Assembly: GCA_003254905.1 (NCBI GenBank)
Contig: QANU01085618.1
Location: forward strand, 64,110-128,109
From: Nissolia schottii
Taxonomy: Eukaryota > Streptophyta > Magnoliopsida > Fabales > Fabaceae
Direction: 5' to 3'
Length of the DNA stretch: 64,000 bases
Part shown: piece after piece, positions 48,318 to 60,135 of the stretch
Numbering within the stretch: the first letter of the stretch is position 1
Layout: the number at the start of each line of letters is the position of its first letter
Position numbers and translations under genes: made by a program
The notes under the pieces: generated by a model
Told to the model about the DNA's origin: nothing
Seen by the model: only the letters and a program-made list of their open reading frames with translations
Databases searched by the model: none

Positions 48318-50187
48318 ATGGAGGATTTGGCTGGGCCCATTTTTATGTCGGATTTGGTTGGGATTGGGCCCAGGTTGTACAATTGCTGCCATTGTCGAAA
48401 CCATGTTGCCCTTCATGATGATGTTATTTCAAAAGCTTTTCAGGTGAACGCTGAAAACTCATAGAAGAATACCAATGACTCTGGCAAATTGCTTTTGTTT
48501 GTTATTGATGTTGATGTATGAAACTTTTGTAACTTGTTTGGGGCTCCAAAATGTGTTCTGAATTTAATGTTGTTGAATTGCCATCATCATAAAACAAGAT
48601 AAGCAGTTTGCTATGATTGGATTTGGAGGAATTTTCGGCCGTTTAGGGAGATTCTTAGGCAATGAAAATGAATGGTTAGTAATAGAATGGAATGGAATGA
48701 TGTTTGGGAGTTTAATGAAGAAGGGAAGAAGAGTCCTCCTAGTTTTGTTTGGAAGTTACAATATAAGTGAATAGAAAGGAAAGAGATGAATGTAGTTTTT
48801 CAATTTTATCCTACTATCTAGTATGAACCATAATGGTTTGTATATTTTTAAGAATAAAAAACCATGTTTCCACACATTTCATAAAAGTTGCCTTTCCTTT
48901 CCAAGCCACTCTCTTAGGTTATGTTTGAGAGTTTTATTGATGATGGAAGGGAGTGGCTAATAATGGAAGGAAAGAGGGATGCAAGGCAGAGAGTGGCTCA
49001 AGTCATGCCATCCCCTTGTTTGGATGTTTAATGAGGGAAGGGAAGTGAAATGTATCCATTCCCTCCTTGACCCCCAATTTGAAGTGTCATAAAATGGGGG
49101 TTTTGGGTGGCAAGGGAGGGACAAGTGACCCTCCCTAGCCATTCCACTCCTTCTTCTTATATTGCTTCCAAACAAGGGTTACTTAAATTTGGTCATTCTA
49201 CTTCTTGCCACTCCCTCCATTGCCATCCTCCCAAGCATAGATCGCCAAACATATCTATATCTATGCTTGGGAGGATGGACAAGGAGGGAGTGAGAAAGAA
49301 GGAAAGGACCAAACTTAAGTAACATTTGTCGGTGAGGGAGTAGAATGGCCATGGAGGAACACCTTGGCTCTCTCCCTTGCCACTAAAAGCCCTCATTTTA
49401 TGACCCTCCAAATTGGGGGTCAAGGAGGGAATTGGTACATTTCCCTCCCATTCTCATTAAACATCCAAATAAGAGGAAGACATGATTTGAGCCACTCTTT
49501 CTCCTGCCTCCCCTTCCATTGTTGGCCCCTCCCTTCCATCATCTACAATACTCCCAAACATAGCATTGGAAAGGAAAGGAACTTTTATGAAATGTGCATT
49601 CAATGGCCAATGAGGGAGTAATACTCGTCTCCTTGCCGTGGCGTTAGGAGGGACATTGGAAAAAATTACCTTTAAACATGGTTTCTTATTAAAAATATAC
49701 AAACCATTATGGTTCATACTAGATTGTAGGGTAAAATTGAAAACCGTAATTCATCTCTTTCCAAACAAAACTAGGAGGACTCTTCTAACATTCTTCATTA
49801 AACTCCCAAACAACATTCCATTCCGTCCTAAGTCTATTTTCAATTGGCTGTGTTGATTGCTTGACTGTTTCACTCTCAAGCACAACATGTGCATGTGCAA
49901 TGACTTATGGGCATTATAATTTTTCTTGGAGCAAATTGATGATTCCAACTTTATTATAGGGAAGAAATGGACGAGCTTTTCTGTTCTCTCATGCAATGAA
50001 TGTCACTGTGGGGCCAAAAGAAGACAGGCAGCTCATGACTGGTCTCCACACAGTTGCAGATGTCTCTTGTTCTGACTGCCATGAAGTTCTTGGTTGGAAG
50101 TATGAAAGAGCCTATGAGGAAACTCAGAAGTACAAGGAAGGCAAGTACATTCTTGAGAAGTCTAAGATTGTCAGGGAAAGCTGGTAG
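48318..50187 (+). CDS. Yippee-like zinc-binding protein
   Basis: Exons 48318-48443 and 49960-50187 (GT..AG, phase 0) encode 117 aa. The Yippee domain spans nearly the whole protein. It has a first zinc pair C23-x2-C26 ([20 protein letters not shown]) and a second pair C79-x2-C82 (CSDC), then [20 protein letters not shown] and ILEKSKIV. The intervening [15 protein letters not shown] and [15 protein letters not shown] are family landmarks. Yippee domains share a fold with cereblon and Mis18, and animal members act in division and ubiquitin-linked processes; no plant role is certain. The ATG was chosen because it gives the usual short lead ([10 protein letters not shown]) before the domain. The single 1516-bp intron is mostly a foldback repeat. 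Confidence 0.92.
48689..49824. mobile_element. ~1.1 kb near-palindromic foldback in the yippee-like gene intron
   Basis: The outer arms pair GGAATGGAATGATGTTTGGG (48689) with its inverted complement at 49805-49824 (one mismatch). Pairing continues inward (TCCTCCTAGTTTTGTTTGGA; CATTATGGTTCATACTAGAT inverted to AGTATGAACCATAATG; ATTTCATAAAAGTT). At the centre CCATCCTCCCAAGCATAGAT (49223-49242) is exactly complementary to 49259-49278 across a 16-nt loop. The right arm has an unpaired stretch of about 75 bp near 49595-49670. No coding capacity. 'Tatgtttggga' words relate it to the element at 7950. Confidence 0.85.
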
Positions 50188-51040
50188 TGGTATCAGCCAC
50201 AGAATTGGATTGTGCACCATCTATTCTCCATGTTCAGTTTGTGCATTTCACTTGAATTCAAATTGTTATTTTGCCTTGCATTCCATTATGATCAGTTTCT
50301 ATGTGGATATTTTGTCTTTTGAGATTGCTTCTTTTTTTTTTTCCCCCCCCCTTTTTTTTTTTCTTTTAATGGATTGTGGATATGACGAGTTCTACTTGGG
50401 AAGCACTGGTAATTTCAATTTAAAAGAAAATGAAACTATTAGATAGAATCCATGTATACTGAAGAAGACAAATATTTATTGATGAGAAATGCTTCTTTAG
50501 ACGCTTGGAGGTTAATGTGTAAATAAATAATTGGAGATCTCAATTACGTCTTCGGGAAATGTAATGGATGTAAGATAATTGAAATCTAGTAAAAACACAA
50601 TTTCTTATATTTTTGTGATTCATCAGCAACATAAAGAAAATGTAATGGGTCACTGGGTAAATTTAATGGATGTAAAGTAAATCTTCAACTATTAACTCGT
50701 AATTTCTTATATTTTTTTCAAGGCAATTCAATATAACTAAAACCCTTAATTATTTGTGTATGATTGTCCGTGACAGTGGTAATGGTTGGAGAGGAATTAG
50801 AGAGAGGGGAATTTGTATTGATAAAGTTGAAGGATTGTCTTGATGGTAATCCAAATTATCATGATAACTTAGAGATTTCATCTTATCAAACGGGTCAAAG
50901 GTGGATTGCCCAAATAATTTTAAATATATTATTGACAATCCAAATAGATTGTGGATTTTTTCACTTTGGTATGGTCTCAAAACAAAGAAAATTTAGATAT
51001 GTGGGGGAGGGGAAAAATGTACGAAAATATGGGTTTCGGT
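50188..51040. other. 3' flank of the yippee-like gene; no gene seen
   Basis: Contains the 3' UTR and an unusual T12-C9-T11-like homopolymer block at about 50331-50363. The rest is AT-rich spacer. Confidence 0.4.
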
Positions 51041-51388
51041 TCTGAATTCGCCACTCCCTGTGGCAAATTCAGAATCCGATATATTTTATTTTTTTTACTG
51101 ACAGGGTCTGAATTCATCAAATGGTGTGGCAAATTCAGACCCTATTAGTAAAAAAATAAAATATTTATCACCGTGCTGCGCCACCTGCCCCCTGCGCCGC
51201 TGCCATTCGCCCAGGGTAGTGGCAAATTCAGGTTTTTCAGTTTCCCATGTCCGTCAGACTTGTCCCTCACCTGCATACCTGTCCCAGTCAACGAACTGAA
51301 TTTGCTGGGTTCCATGGCGAATTCAGGCCTTTTTTTTTTTTTAATTTTCAAAAATTCTGAATTTGACCCAGACATTGGCGAATTCAGA
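51041..51388. repeat. Array of five 33-bp palindromic modules (13-7-13)
   Basis: Modules are at 51041-51073, 51107-51139, 51200-51232, 51295-51327 and 51356-51388, each exactly 33 bp. Right arms are TGGCAAATTCAGA, TGGCAAATTCAGA, TGGCAAATTCAGG, TGGCGAATTCAGG and TGGCGAATTCAGA. Left arms are TCTGAATTCGCCA, TCTGAATTCATCA, CTGCCATTCGCCC, ACTGAATTTGCTG and TCTGAATTTGACC. The 7-bp centres all differ. Right arms are better conserved than left arms. Flanking sequence is weakly mirrored (acgaaaatatggg / tacgaatgtatgggg), so the whole may be part of a foldback element. Confidence 0.8.
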
Positions 51389-52379
51389 ATTGCCCCCCAT
51401 ACATTCGTAATTTTCTGTTTTGACCCATATTTTGGGATTTCATTACCCTTGAAACCACGCATCTGTCATTACCCCATAAATTGTTATACCAAAGGAGCTA
51501 GTCTTTAAAAATTGTTTGTACCAATAATGGTGTACATCAATGCACCAAATTGAAGAAGATTCTATAGAATTACACACCCTTCACCAATCATTCCGAAATA
51601 TCTTTTCGAGGAACTATTGGATGAATTGTTGCGTATCTTAAATTGGACCTGCTTGGGGAACTATGATTACGCAATGATCATTCTGTCATTGAGAAATTAG
51701 ATCAAACATTTTCCAATACCATTGCATTTATAATGATTTTTATTAGATTGCATTTATAATGATGTCCTTTCTAGGAAAAATTTGTGCGGTCGCATCACGT
51801 TGATGGGTTGGTTATTCAGGTTTCTTCTCCAAATATTGTTATAGAATCCACAGATGTGATGTCGTAGTATACTTGGTTATTACGTCAATCTCACTCACAA
51901 AAGTAGCTTTCAGCTGCTATCAACAGTTCCAACGCACCATATTGAAGAGAAAGATTATTATATGATCATTAGTATTATATTGCTACAGAACTAATCTGTC
52001 CACACTAACTAACACCCACTTGGATTATCGCCCTCAACCAAAACCATATTTTAATTCTGGAATACTCATAATGATAGGAAACGAAATATACACAAATCAT
52101 AACAGGGTGCATGCTCAATTCTCTGATCGCCACAAGTGCCAAATATACCATTATTCTAGATTATCTTCGAGTAAAGCTATTTTGCTTGATTCAACGGAAA
52201 ATAAGAGAAACCAAAACTACAGAGACCACGACAATCTATTATATCTAACGTTCTATTGTTTCATCAAGTCAAATTTTTGAAACATGTAAAAGCAAAACAT
52301 CACATAACTCCCCTATTTGCAGTCCCCATCTTCAAGCATTTCAACAGATAACTTGGCAGGTTCCAATTTTTTATTTTTT
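51389..52379. other. Spacer and 3' flank of the PUX10-like gene
   Basis: No gene seen. The last ~100 bp before 52380 should include the PUX10-like 3' UTR (minus strand). Confidence 0.4.
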
Positions 52380-55300
52380 TCATGAACTGAGCTCCACAAA
52401 GAGGCTGGCCTGAGGATGCAATCCTGCTTCCTTCAATGACTGCGAGAGCTTCTCTTGTCCATAGACGATACGAGGGAAATTGGATACAAGGCTGTAACCC
52501 TCATCTTCTAAACAATCCAATGAGTCAACATAGTCATATAAAGACTGGATTGTCGCTGTGCTGTTGAACCTCCTTCCCTTGCGTTCACCATTTGGAAACC
52601 GTACCAATACCTAACAATTTTGATTGGGAAGGGAGAAAAGAAAAAACAGAGATGTCATACGAATTTTAACATAAGGAAACAAAAAATACAAGTAACAAAA
52701 ATGGAAGATACGACATAAAAGTGAAGCTATATAAGCTGAACAGATATCTGACGTAATGAAACATGACACGAACATCATAAAGGCAGAAAAAGGAGGAATA
52801 AAATCTCAGCTAAATCTTAAGATACTTTACCTGTGTAACATCAGGTCCTTTTTCAGGTTCTTCACCAAGAGATTGGGCTTTCTCTTGACGTAGTTTGGCT
52901 AATGCAGCTTGTTTCTCTGCAGCTTCTCTTGCTGCTCTTTCTCGAGCTTCCTCTTCTTCCTTGCGCTTCCTCTCAGCTTCAGCTGCTTCCCTTGCGAGAC
53001 GTTCTTGTTCTTCTATCCTCTGCCGTTCCCTAGCCTGGACATGCATACAGCATTAATCCACTACAACAGTGCCAGTTCTTTCAAAATAAAGGCCCCTCTA
53101 CAAGAGAAGTGGAGGACAGGAAAAAGGGCAAGCAACGGAAGCTGCAGCCACACTAAATGTCCAAAAATGAAAGATCCAACGCTGCAAAATACATACTTGA
53201 TCAGCTTCAAGTGCAGCCCTGTATGCAGCATCTTGCTCCTCCCTTAAACGCACATTATTTCGTCTTTCTTCTGCCTCAAGCCTGGCTGCAACTAGAACTG
53301 GAGAGCTTTCTTCAAGCACTCTCTGTAGTATCACAAGCATGTCCTCAGGGGATCTGGGACCTTCAACCTAAATTACATAGAATAGAATGACCAAAAAAGC
53401 ATTGTAATCAGAATAATCTATTAACTCAACACATTTACATCATTTTAGTAAGGCTAAGGCAATACAGAACACAGTAGCTCAATTAAATGTACTAATGGAT
53501 ACCTATACAATTAATTTGAGATCATATGAAGCATAATCATTTCACACCACCAATCAAAACCCCTCTAGCCTCACTAGAACAACTTAGCGGCCTTATTTAC
53601 TAGGAGGATTCAACTACATGACTCAAATGACCTACTTCAAGGCATTGAATGACCAAAACTTATTCCACAGTTAAAGGGAAGCTTTACCTAGCCAACAAAA
53701 CCATCTGCAGAGAGAGAAGGGCCCTCAAATGGTTCTAGTGGCGAGGGGCCAGAACCACCAATAGTGTGGAGGACACTAGTCACAAGAGAGGTTCTAGACA
53801 GTGGAGAACATGTTGGCTCTTCCGCTGTGCTACAAATCCAAACTCCCAAACATAGGCAGAAGGGAATAATGATGGGAAGCTGCCGGAATGAAAGCAGATG
53901 GCTGTCAGGAGGATAAGGAGGCTGGGAGGCTGAAAGTACCTTATGGCTTATTTCATGGGGAAGATCTGTATGCCTGGATTTACAAAGCAGAAAGATCTGT
54001 CCATATCAACCATATTCAGGAAGTGGAAGAGGAGATTGCAGCAGCCACCTGCTTAAACAGTGGAGGGAGGCCACAATCACCAAGATTTCATGTGCCACTT
54101 TCAGGGCAGCTCTACTCTCTACTGCAGCATTTCCAGTTCCAATTGTCCGGTAATCCATGTAGATTTTGATGAGCCCGAAACAGAGTGATTCAGTGAATGA
54201 ATAGATGAAGAGTTTTGAATCACTTTCTGGTCCTCTCCATTCAGATAAAGATGTTCTCAAAATCCGGCTTTGTGAATGTATTGAAGGAGAAAACGGGCGT
54301 AGACGTACAACTCCACTGATCAGGTGAGTGGGAAACATGAGAGCATTAGTGCATATTAAAGAGCAACACATGATGTTAGGAAGGAAGCATAGGTGTCCAT
54401 TTTCTTTCCACCCACGTGTAGTGGGCAAACCCAAAATAACCTGCCCTTCTTGTTCAGCCAAGAGAAAGAAGCTTCCCCTGGAGCCCAAACTCGTCCCACA
54501 ACCATCATGAGTACTGTGTGCTCTCACTTGTACTCCTTATCAGATGAGATGGTCAGCGAGCAACAGTACAACCAGAGGAAACCATTGGGTATTCCTCTGA
54601 AAAGGCAATTGGTAGTTGGTCAGTGATGGAAATTGGTCAAAATTCAGGTAATATGTAGTAGAAATAGTTGAATCTTCCAAATCTGGTAGTTGTACAATAT
54701 GGCTGCTTACTTAACTTGGGAAGGCAGACATGATTCTGGGAATAGATTGGTTGGAGAGTATGGCAGAAATCAAAGCTAAACTCAAAAGACTTGGTCATTG
54801 AAGTTATGGTTTGGTGGCAGAACAGTAGAGAATTAAGGGAAATCCTAAACTGTCAGGACAGTTACTTCATTGAAAGCCATTATCAAAGTCCAAAAACTAT
54901 GTAGAATTGGAGAAGATGACCACGACAAAAGGCAAGTCTGATGAGGAAGAGACATGGGGAGGTTTGGATGGAGTTTCAAGAATTTTTCAGGGAACCGAGA
55001 AAACTGCCTCGCAATGACAACTTGATTATAGAATTAAATGAGAAGGAGAAAGGGTTCCCAACATAGGCCTAGTTGTTACCCACATTTTCTAAAGGAGGAT
55101 ATTGAGAAATTCCTGACTGAAACACTGGTCTCGGGGGTTGATCAAACCTAGCAAAAGACTATATTCCAAGTAGTAATAATGTAGTATTAAGTCTGTTATC
55201 ATTATATGCTTGTCATAAGAACTTCCGAGTCTTAATTATCTTTACAGGCATGGACAAGTTGCCCCTTTTGACTCCAATTTGCCAAGGCAAGAAATTCAAT

Positions 55301-56149
55301 AAGAATTAAAGTGATGAACATCATCAGACTTAATTCTTGTATTTTATCAAGCTAAGGATATAAGGATATTATGCAAAAGGGATTGCCACTTAAAACTTAG
55401 CATATTTTGGGTTTAGAGAAAACAAATGAGATAATATTCCCATGTTTCTCCTCTTCTCTTCTCCTGCTCTGGGGAAGGAGATACTGACACAGGCAAAAAG
55501 CTGACCAAGAATAAATTCGAGGATAGAGGGCTTTCACCCTAACCACACTCTTACTTCCCATTCTTATTCTCTCAACAATGCAAACCGCGGCTAAGGGAGT
55601 TTAAAATCAAAATGAAAAATTGAACAGACTGGTTAAACTGAATTTCATTTTAAATTGTACTCAGCAACTGCAATTATGGCCATATTATTTATGGCTGTTG
55701 TGGCGTTTTACACAATTGCAGGCGGATGCATCAACCATATTTTTCGGTTACGCAACCACATCCGCAACTATAACCGTAATTTAAAACCATCAAATGACAG
55801 GTTAGGTCCCCATCTTTAATGTACTAGATATACACATGAATTGGCAACATCATCCAATAAATGTTCATTTTACCAATAGAAGCAGCATAATCTAAATCTC
55901 AAAGCATAGCAACCCCCTAAACCACTAGCATCGATTAATCGATTTTCAATTCCAAATTTCTTGAATTGAAATTAAGGTTAATTCAAGCTAAGCTTCATTC
56001 GGCTCACTTGTCAATTTCTCTCAAGCTACTAAGCTACTTACACTATTGCTAATTCACAAGCACCACCACCCAAATTCATCAACAAACACACAACACCACG
56101 CAAACAAGGCCAAAAGAAAATCGCACACAGGTTCATTCCACAAAAATCC

Positions 56150-56184
<35 letters not shown>

Positions 56185-56998
56185 GCTGAAGCAGCGCGAT
56201 CCTCTGATTGGTGGCAGCCATCACCACGGCACAGAACGGGAACCGCGAGGCCTTCAAGCTGTTGCTCATCTTGAACCCTTCGCTGGCGCGGATGTTACCT
56301 CCCCACGCCACAAAGTTCTCGTTGATGAAAGCCGCCAGCGTCTCCGTGCACAGCGTCCTCTGGCAGAACGAGGGCGTATCGGGGTGATCTGGAGAATGCA
56401 GGTAAACGAAGAGTAACCGGAACGAGTTCCTCGACCTCTGCAGCGCGTCCATGAAACCCTCGCCCACGAAATTCGGCCTCGCCGTAGCGTTCCCGTACTC
56501 CCGCTCGAACGCCGCCACGAAATCCATCGCCTCGGCGGCCGCCGCTGACACCGAAACCAGCGGCGTCGCGGCAGAAGAAGAGGACGAAGGAGCACCGCCG
56601 CCGAGGCCGATGAATCCGAGAGAGTAAGATAGGACGCCGCCGGCGGCCCAGAGGCCCAGCCCGATGGCGCCGGAGATTAACCCTAGGCTCCCTGAAATCA
56701 CTGAGACCGGCAATTTGATGATCTTCCACGCCAATCCCGGAGGAGGAGGAGGAGGCAGTGGAGGCGGTTCCGATCCCGATAGTTGTTCGCGATTCGAGAA
56801 AACGTCGTCGTTTTGGGTGTGATGGGTGTCGGCGGCGACATGAGTTGACGATGATTCAGGGTTAGAGGTGGAGGTGAAGGAGGAGATGGCGAGTTCGAGG
56901 TCCCAGCCGTGTGCAGCGAGGATATCGGTGCAGAGGTCCGGATCTTCGAGGCCGGTGATGGCTTGGAAGTATGCAAGCTTGTCTGCTACGTCCGCCAT
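52380..56998 (-). CDS. PUX10: Plant UBX domain protein, PUX10/FAF2-like (UBA-UAS-UBX)
   Basis: Minus-strand exons 56183-56998, 53197-53367, 52831-53034 and 52380-52610 are all in phase 0 and encode 473 aa. A UBA domain (about 5-45; GLEDPDLCTDILAAHGWDLE) is followed by an acidic/Pro linker with seven prolines and a membrane hairpin (about 94-134; LPVSVISGSLGLISGAIGLG). Then come a UAS thioredoxin-like domain (about 170-290), a long charged coiled coil (exon 3), and a UBX domain (from 398; VRFPNGERKGRRF, with the FPR p97-binding loop at 442-444). Known PUX10 and FAF2/UBXD8 proteins anchor in ER and lipid-droplet membranes by the hairpin and recruit CDC48 to extract ubiquitylated proteins such as oleosins; every domain for that is present here. 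The first ATG at the start of the UBA domain was chosen. Intron 1 (53368-56182) starts inside a (GT)16 repeat and holds retrotransposon remains. Confidence 0.94.
53690..55350 (+). mobile_element. Decayed Ty3/gypsy remnant in PUX10 intron 1
   Basis: Oriented opposite to the gene. Pieces include KVPYGLFHGEDLYAWIYKAE (gag-like; compare the usual F-x-G-x-DPxxWI-x-RAE) at about 53927. MILGIDWLESMAEIKA at about 54731 is the (V/I)LGI-x-WL end of a retropepsin domain. Multiple stops and frameshifts separate them. No reverse transcriptase or clear LTR pair was found. Confidence 0.6.
56151..56182. repeat. (AC)16 / (GT)16 microsatellite at the PUX10 exon 1 donor
   Basis: An uninterrupted AC run on the plus strand. 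On the coding (minus) strand the exon ends CTTCAGCAG and the intron begins directly with (GT)16. Confidence 0.95.
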
Positions 56999-59900
56999 TG
57001 TAGCTTTGGAATCGGAGATGGAGGAGAGTTTTGCAACCCAACCCAACCCAACCCGCACCGCGCAGGTTTTGTTTCTGGTTCCTTCTTCCTCTGGAACTTT
57101 CGCAACGATCAAATAGTTCCACAAGGTTTTCTGTGTTTCTTCTTGGCAGCACCACCGCTATTGCAACTTTTGTTAGCTATCGTTGTTCCCTTCCCCTTGT
57201 TTTGGGGTAGGGTAATTACGTTTCGCTCTTTTGTATTTGTGTTTATATTTATCTTAGTGAAAATGCTTTCTATGCATCCTAAATCTATATACTTATACAT
57301 ACATCACTAAATTATACGTAATCAAAGACAATTATACGGGTTATAGTAGACCTTTCTCATTTACAATATAACGTGATTTCTGACGTGATTTTCTCAACGA
57401 GATCACGCACGAACCTCTCAAACAATTTATTCTGAGCTACATAATTAGCACACAGAAGCATTTTTGAAATGAATCATTTTCGTGTGTGTTTATGGAGTGT
57501 GTTGTTATAGAGTGTAAAGTAATATTGTAAAATATGATATTTGATTGGAGTGCACAAACTTTATATGACTGAGTGCACAAACATTACGTACTTGTGTACA
57601 ACACTGTGATTTTACTCAAACATAAATTAGTTCACAATCTTTACACAATACTTTGTGTATACCCTAAACCCATACACCTGTACATACACCACCAAGTTAT
57701 AAAGTTAGACGGAAAGCAAATCGACGAACAAAACCCTAAACAGTGAACTCAGTTTCGATGTACTCACCAGTGTTTATTTTTTTGTCGGATATTTGATTGT
57801 GTTTGGTATATATTTGTGGCAGAGAGCACGATGAGTTTGCAGAAGAGAGATGAAAGTGAAGAGAGCGATGAGAGATAATGAGAGTGAAGAGAGAACGAAG
57901 AGAGTGACAAGAGTGAAGAGAGAAAACGAAACGGTTTGTGTGTTCAATCCTTATTTTCGAGACAAGAAAGTGGAAGTGAGAAGGTTAAACGTGTATTTGA
58001 CGCGCGGGTGAGTGAGAGTGAAAGTGAGAGTGCGAATGGAGTTGGTAGTTATTATGTGGGGCTCATCGTATATTAATACATGTATATGCATTGTGTATCA
58101 ATTTAGAGTGTACATGTAGCAGAGCTCTTATTTTAGAGTAATTGGAGCAGTGTACCAAAAACAAAAAAAAGGGGTAAGAGTATTAAGGAGACACACGTCT
58201 ACTTTGATAATCTTTAATTCGTGTTTGTGAGTTTTATTTGAGAGATGAACAAAAAATTTTGGAGGACAATCATAATTTTTATATGTCAAAATTATAATTA
58301 TGTCTCTCAAAATTTTTCTTTTTTCTAAAAAAAAAAATAATAAAACTTACAAACACACCTTAAGTATGGAAAAAAAACTTAGACTGTCGGCAGCGGATAT
58401 CACCTAAGAAATAAAGAAAGGAGTAAATGTTCAATTTGGTCATATTCTAGTCTAGCACCACTCTTCTTTGCACGGTGAAACCCTTTCTTGTAGCACGTCT
58501 AGTGTTGCAGGCAAGGAGAATTAGGAGAAGTATGCTTAATGAAGAGCAACACCTCTTCATTCAGCAAGGGTTAATGTTGTGGAATTATCTTAGTAAATCC
58601 AAATAAGCATGGGCCAGATCAGAATTCAAAGGCCCATTGTTGTGAATTTATCTTATAAGCTTTTAATTCAAACGAAAGTAGGCCAGACCAGAATTCAAAG
58701 ACCTATAAAGCAATGATAGAGGCATATTGGGGCAATGAAAGAGAACCAATTGAAACGTGACACGTCAATATGGTAGCTAAATAAAAGAAGGCACCTCACC
58801 TATATGAGGTGTATTGTGGTTAAAGGGTGTTAAGACAATTGTACCCTCACAAATATGCCTATAAATAAAGAGTAACGCTATTCTCAAAAGAAGGATCATT
58901 GGATTAGAGAGAAGTCAGAACACGGAGAAAATACTATTTATAATTTTAGAGGAGAATCATTCAATAAAAAGAAGAATTCCAACGTATGTTCTTGTATTGT
59001 GGAAGATCGCTTGAAAATCACTTGAAAGCATGGGAGATCTAAAGTCCAGAGAAGTTGAAGAGAATGGTGAATGAAGAAACTGCTCCCGAACGTGTTAATT
59101 AGAGCACATGGATTATACAATTTTATCCCAGTACATAATGGGTCTCCACACTTTCATTTCTTGATGAATAGAATCAAAAGCGATACACTGACATTTGTGA
59201 CCAAAGAGCAATTTGAAAGCCCCAACAACTTTATATAATGCTAAAGATTAGCTTTATGATCATGGCAAGAGATGATGGTGATAATAAAAATCAGTATTTA
59301 ACAAAAACATTAACGTCATAAAAAATTATAATAAGATAAATTAATACAATAATTTAGTTAATACTTTAAATATAACATGGTAAACGAATTATGTATTTAA
59401 ATAATTATTAAAAAAACTATATTTTTTGAACTTGAAATGCAATATTTGACACATACGTGTTAGCCTTTGAAAGCTTATAACTTTATATGAAAAAAATTAA
59501 TTTTAATATATTATTTTTATAAAGTATTTTATATTCAACTCATCATATAACATCATATATTTATATGTATTGCCTTATTTCTTTTGATAAGATCATATAT
59601 ATATATGTATAACTTTTTATAGAGCCAAATATTTTTTAGTGACATAATAATACATGATTTAAATATCTTTGTAAAAGATTACTTATATATATATATCAAA
59701 ATTAAAGTTATATTGATTTAAATATCCTAGTTTTTTATAAAAGTATATGTATCTATTTATTTCAACGATTATAATTTGTTTTCAAGTTTAAAATAATAAA
59801 TAATTAGAGTTAGTAAAACACGCAACTAATTCTTAATTGTAGACATAATAAATAGTAATTCAAGCCATGTTTGAAAATTAGAGCACGTGGTATAAAGCCG

Positions 59901-60135
59901 CTTTATTGACGTAATAGTGATGATGATGATGATTTGTCATGCTAAGTGTTTACATTGATTTGTGTCCGTTGTTCCTTCTTTCGTTCTTTTTTTCTCTTCT
60001 TCTTCTTTTTCTTTGGTCAATTTTCGTTCTCCCTTTTGTAGCTGATCTTATGTAATTATGTAACATGTAATAATCTATCACGGACCATCGAATAATGTAC
60101 ACGCTAGATCTTACATTATATATCATTAAAAATTT
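56999..60135. other. Intergenic between divergent PUX10 and the ALMT 3' end
   Basis: 56999-57200 is the PUX10 leader and promoter side. 57255-57320 and 57650-57710 are diverged direct copies ('catcctaaatctatatactt ... acatcactaaattata' versus 'accctaaacccatacacctg ... acaccaccaagttata'). 57830-58040 is GAGA-rich. 58571-58700 is an approximate 65-bp tandem duplication ('gccagaccagaattcaaag'), perhaps part of an LTR. 59300-59880 is very AT-rich. No gene. Confidence 0.45.

Noticed and set aside
48957-49717. Several 60-90 aa frames on both strands in the yippee-like intron
   Set aside because: They lie in the two arms of the foldback and mirror each other; no domains.
51041-51388. Interpretation of the 33-bp modules as lox-like recombinase sites
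   Set aside because: The 13-7-13 layout is only a geometric likeness; no recombinase gene is nearby and plants do not use such a system. Kept as an unexplained repeat.
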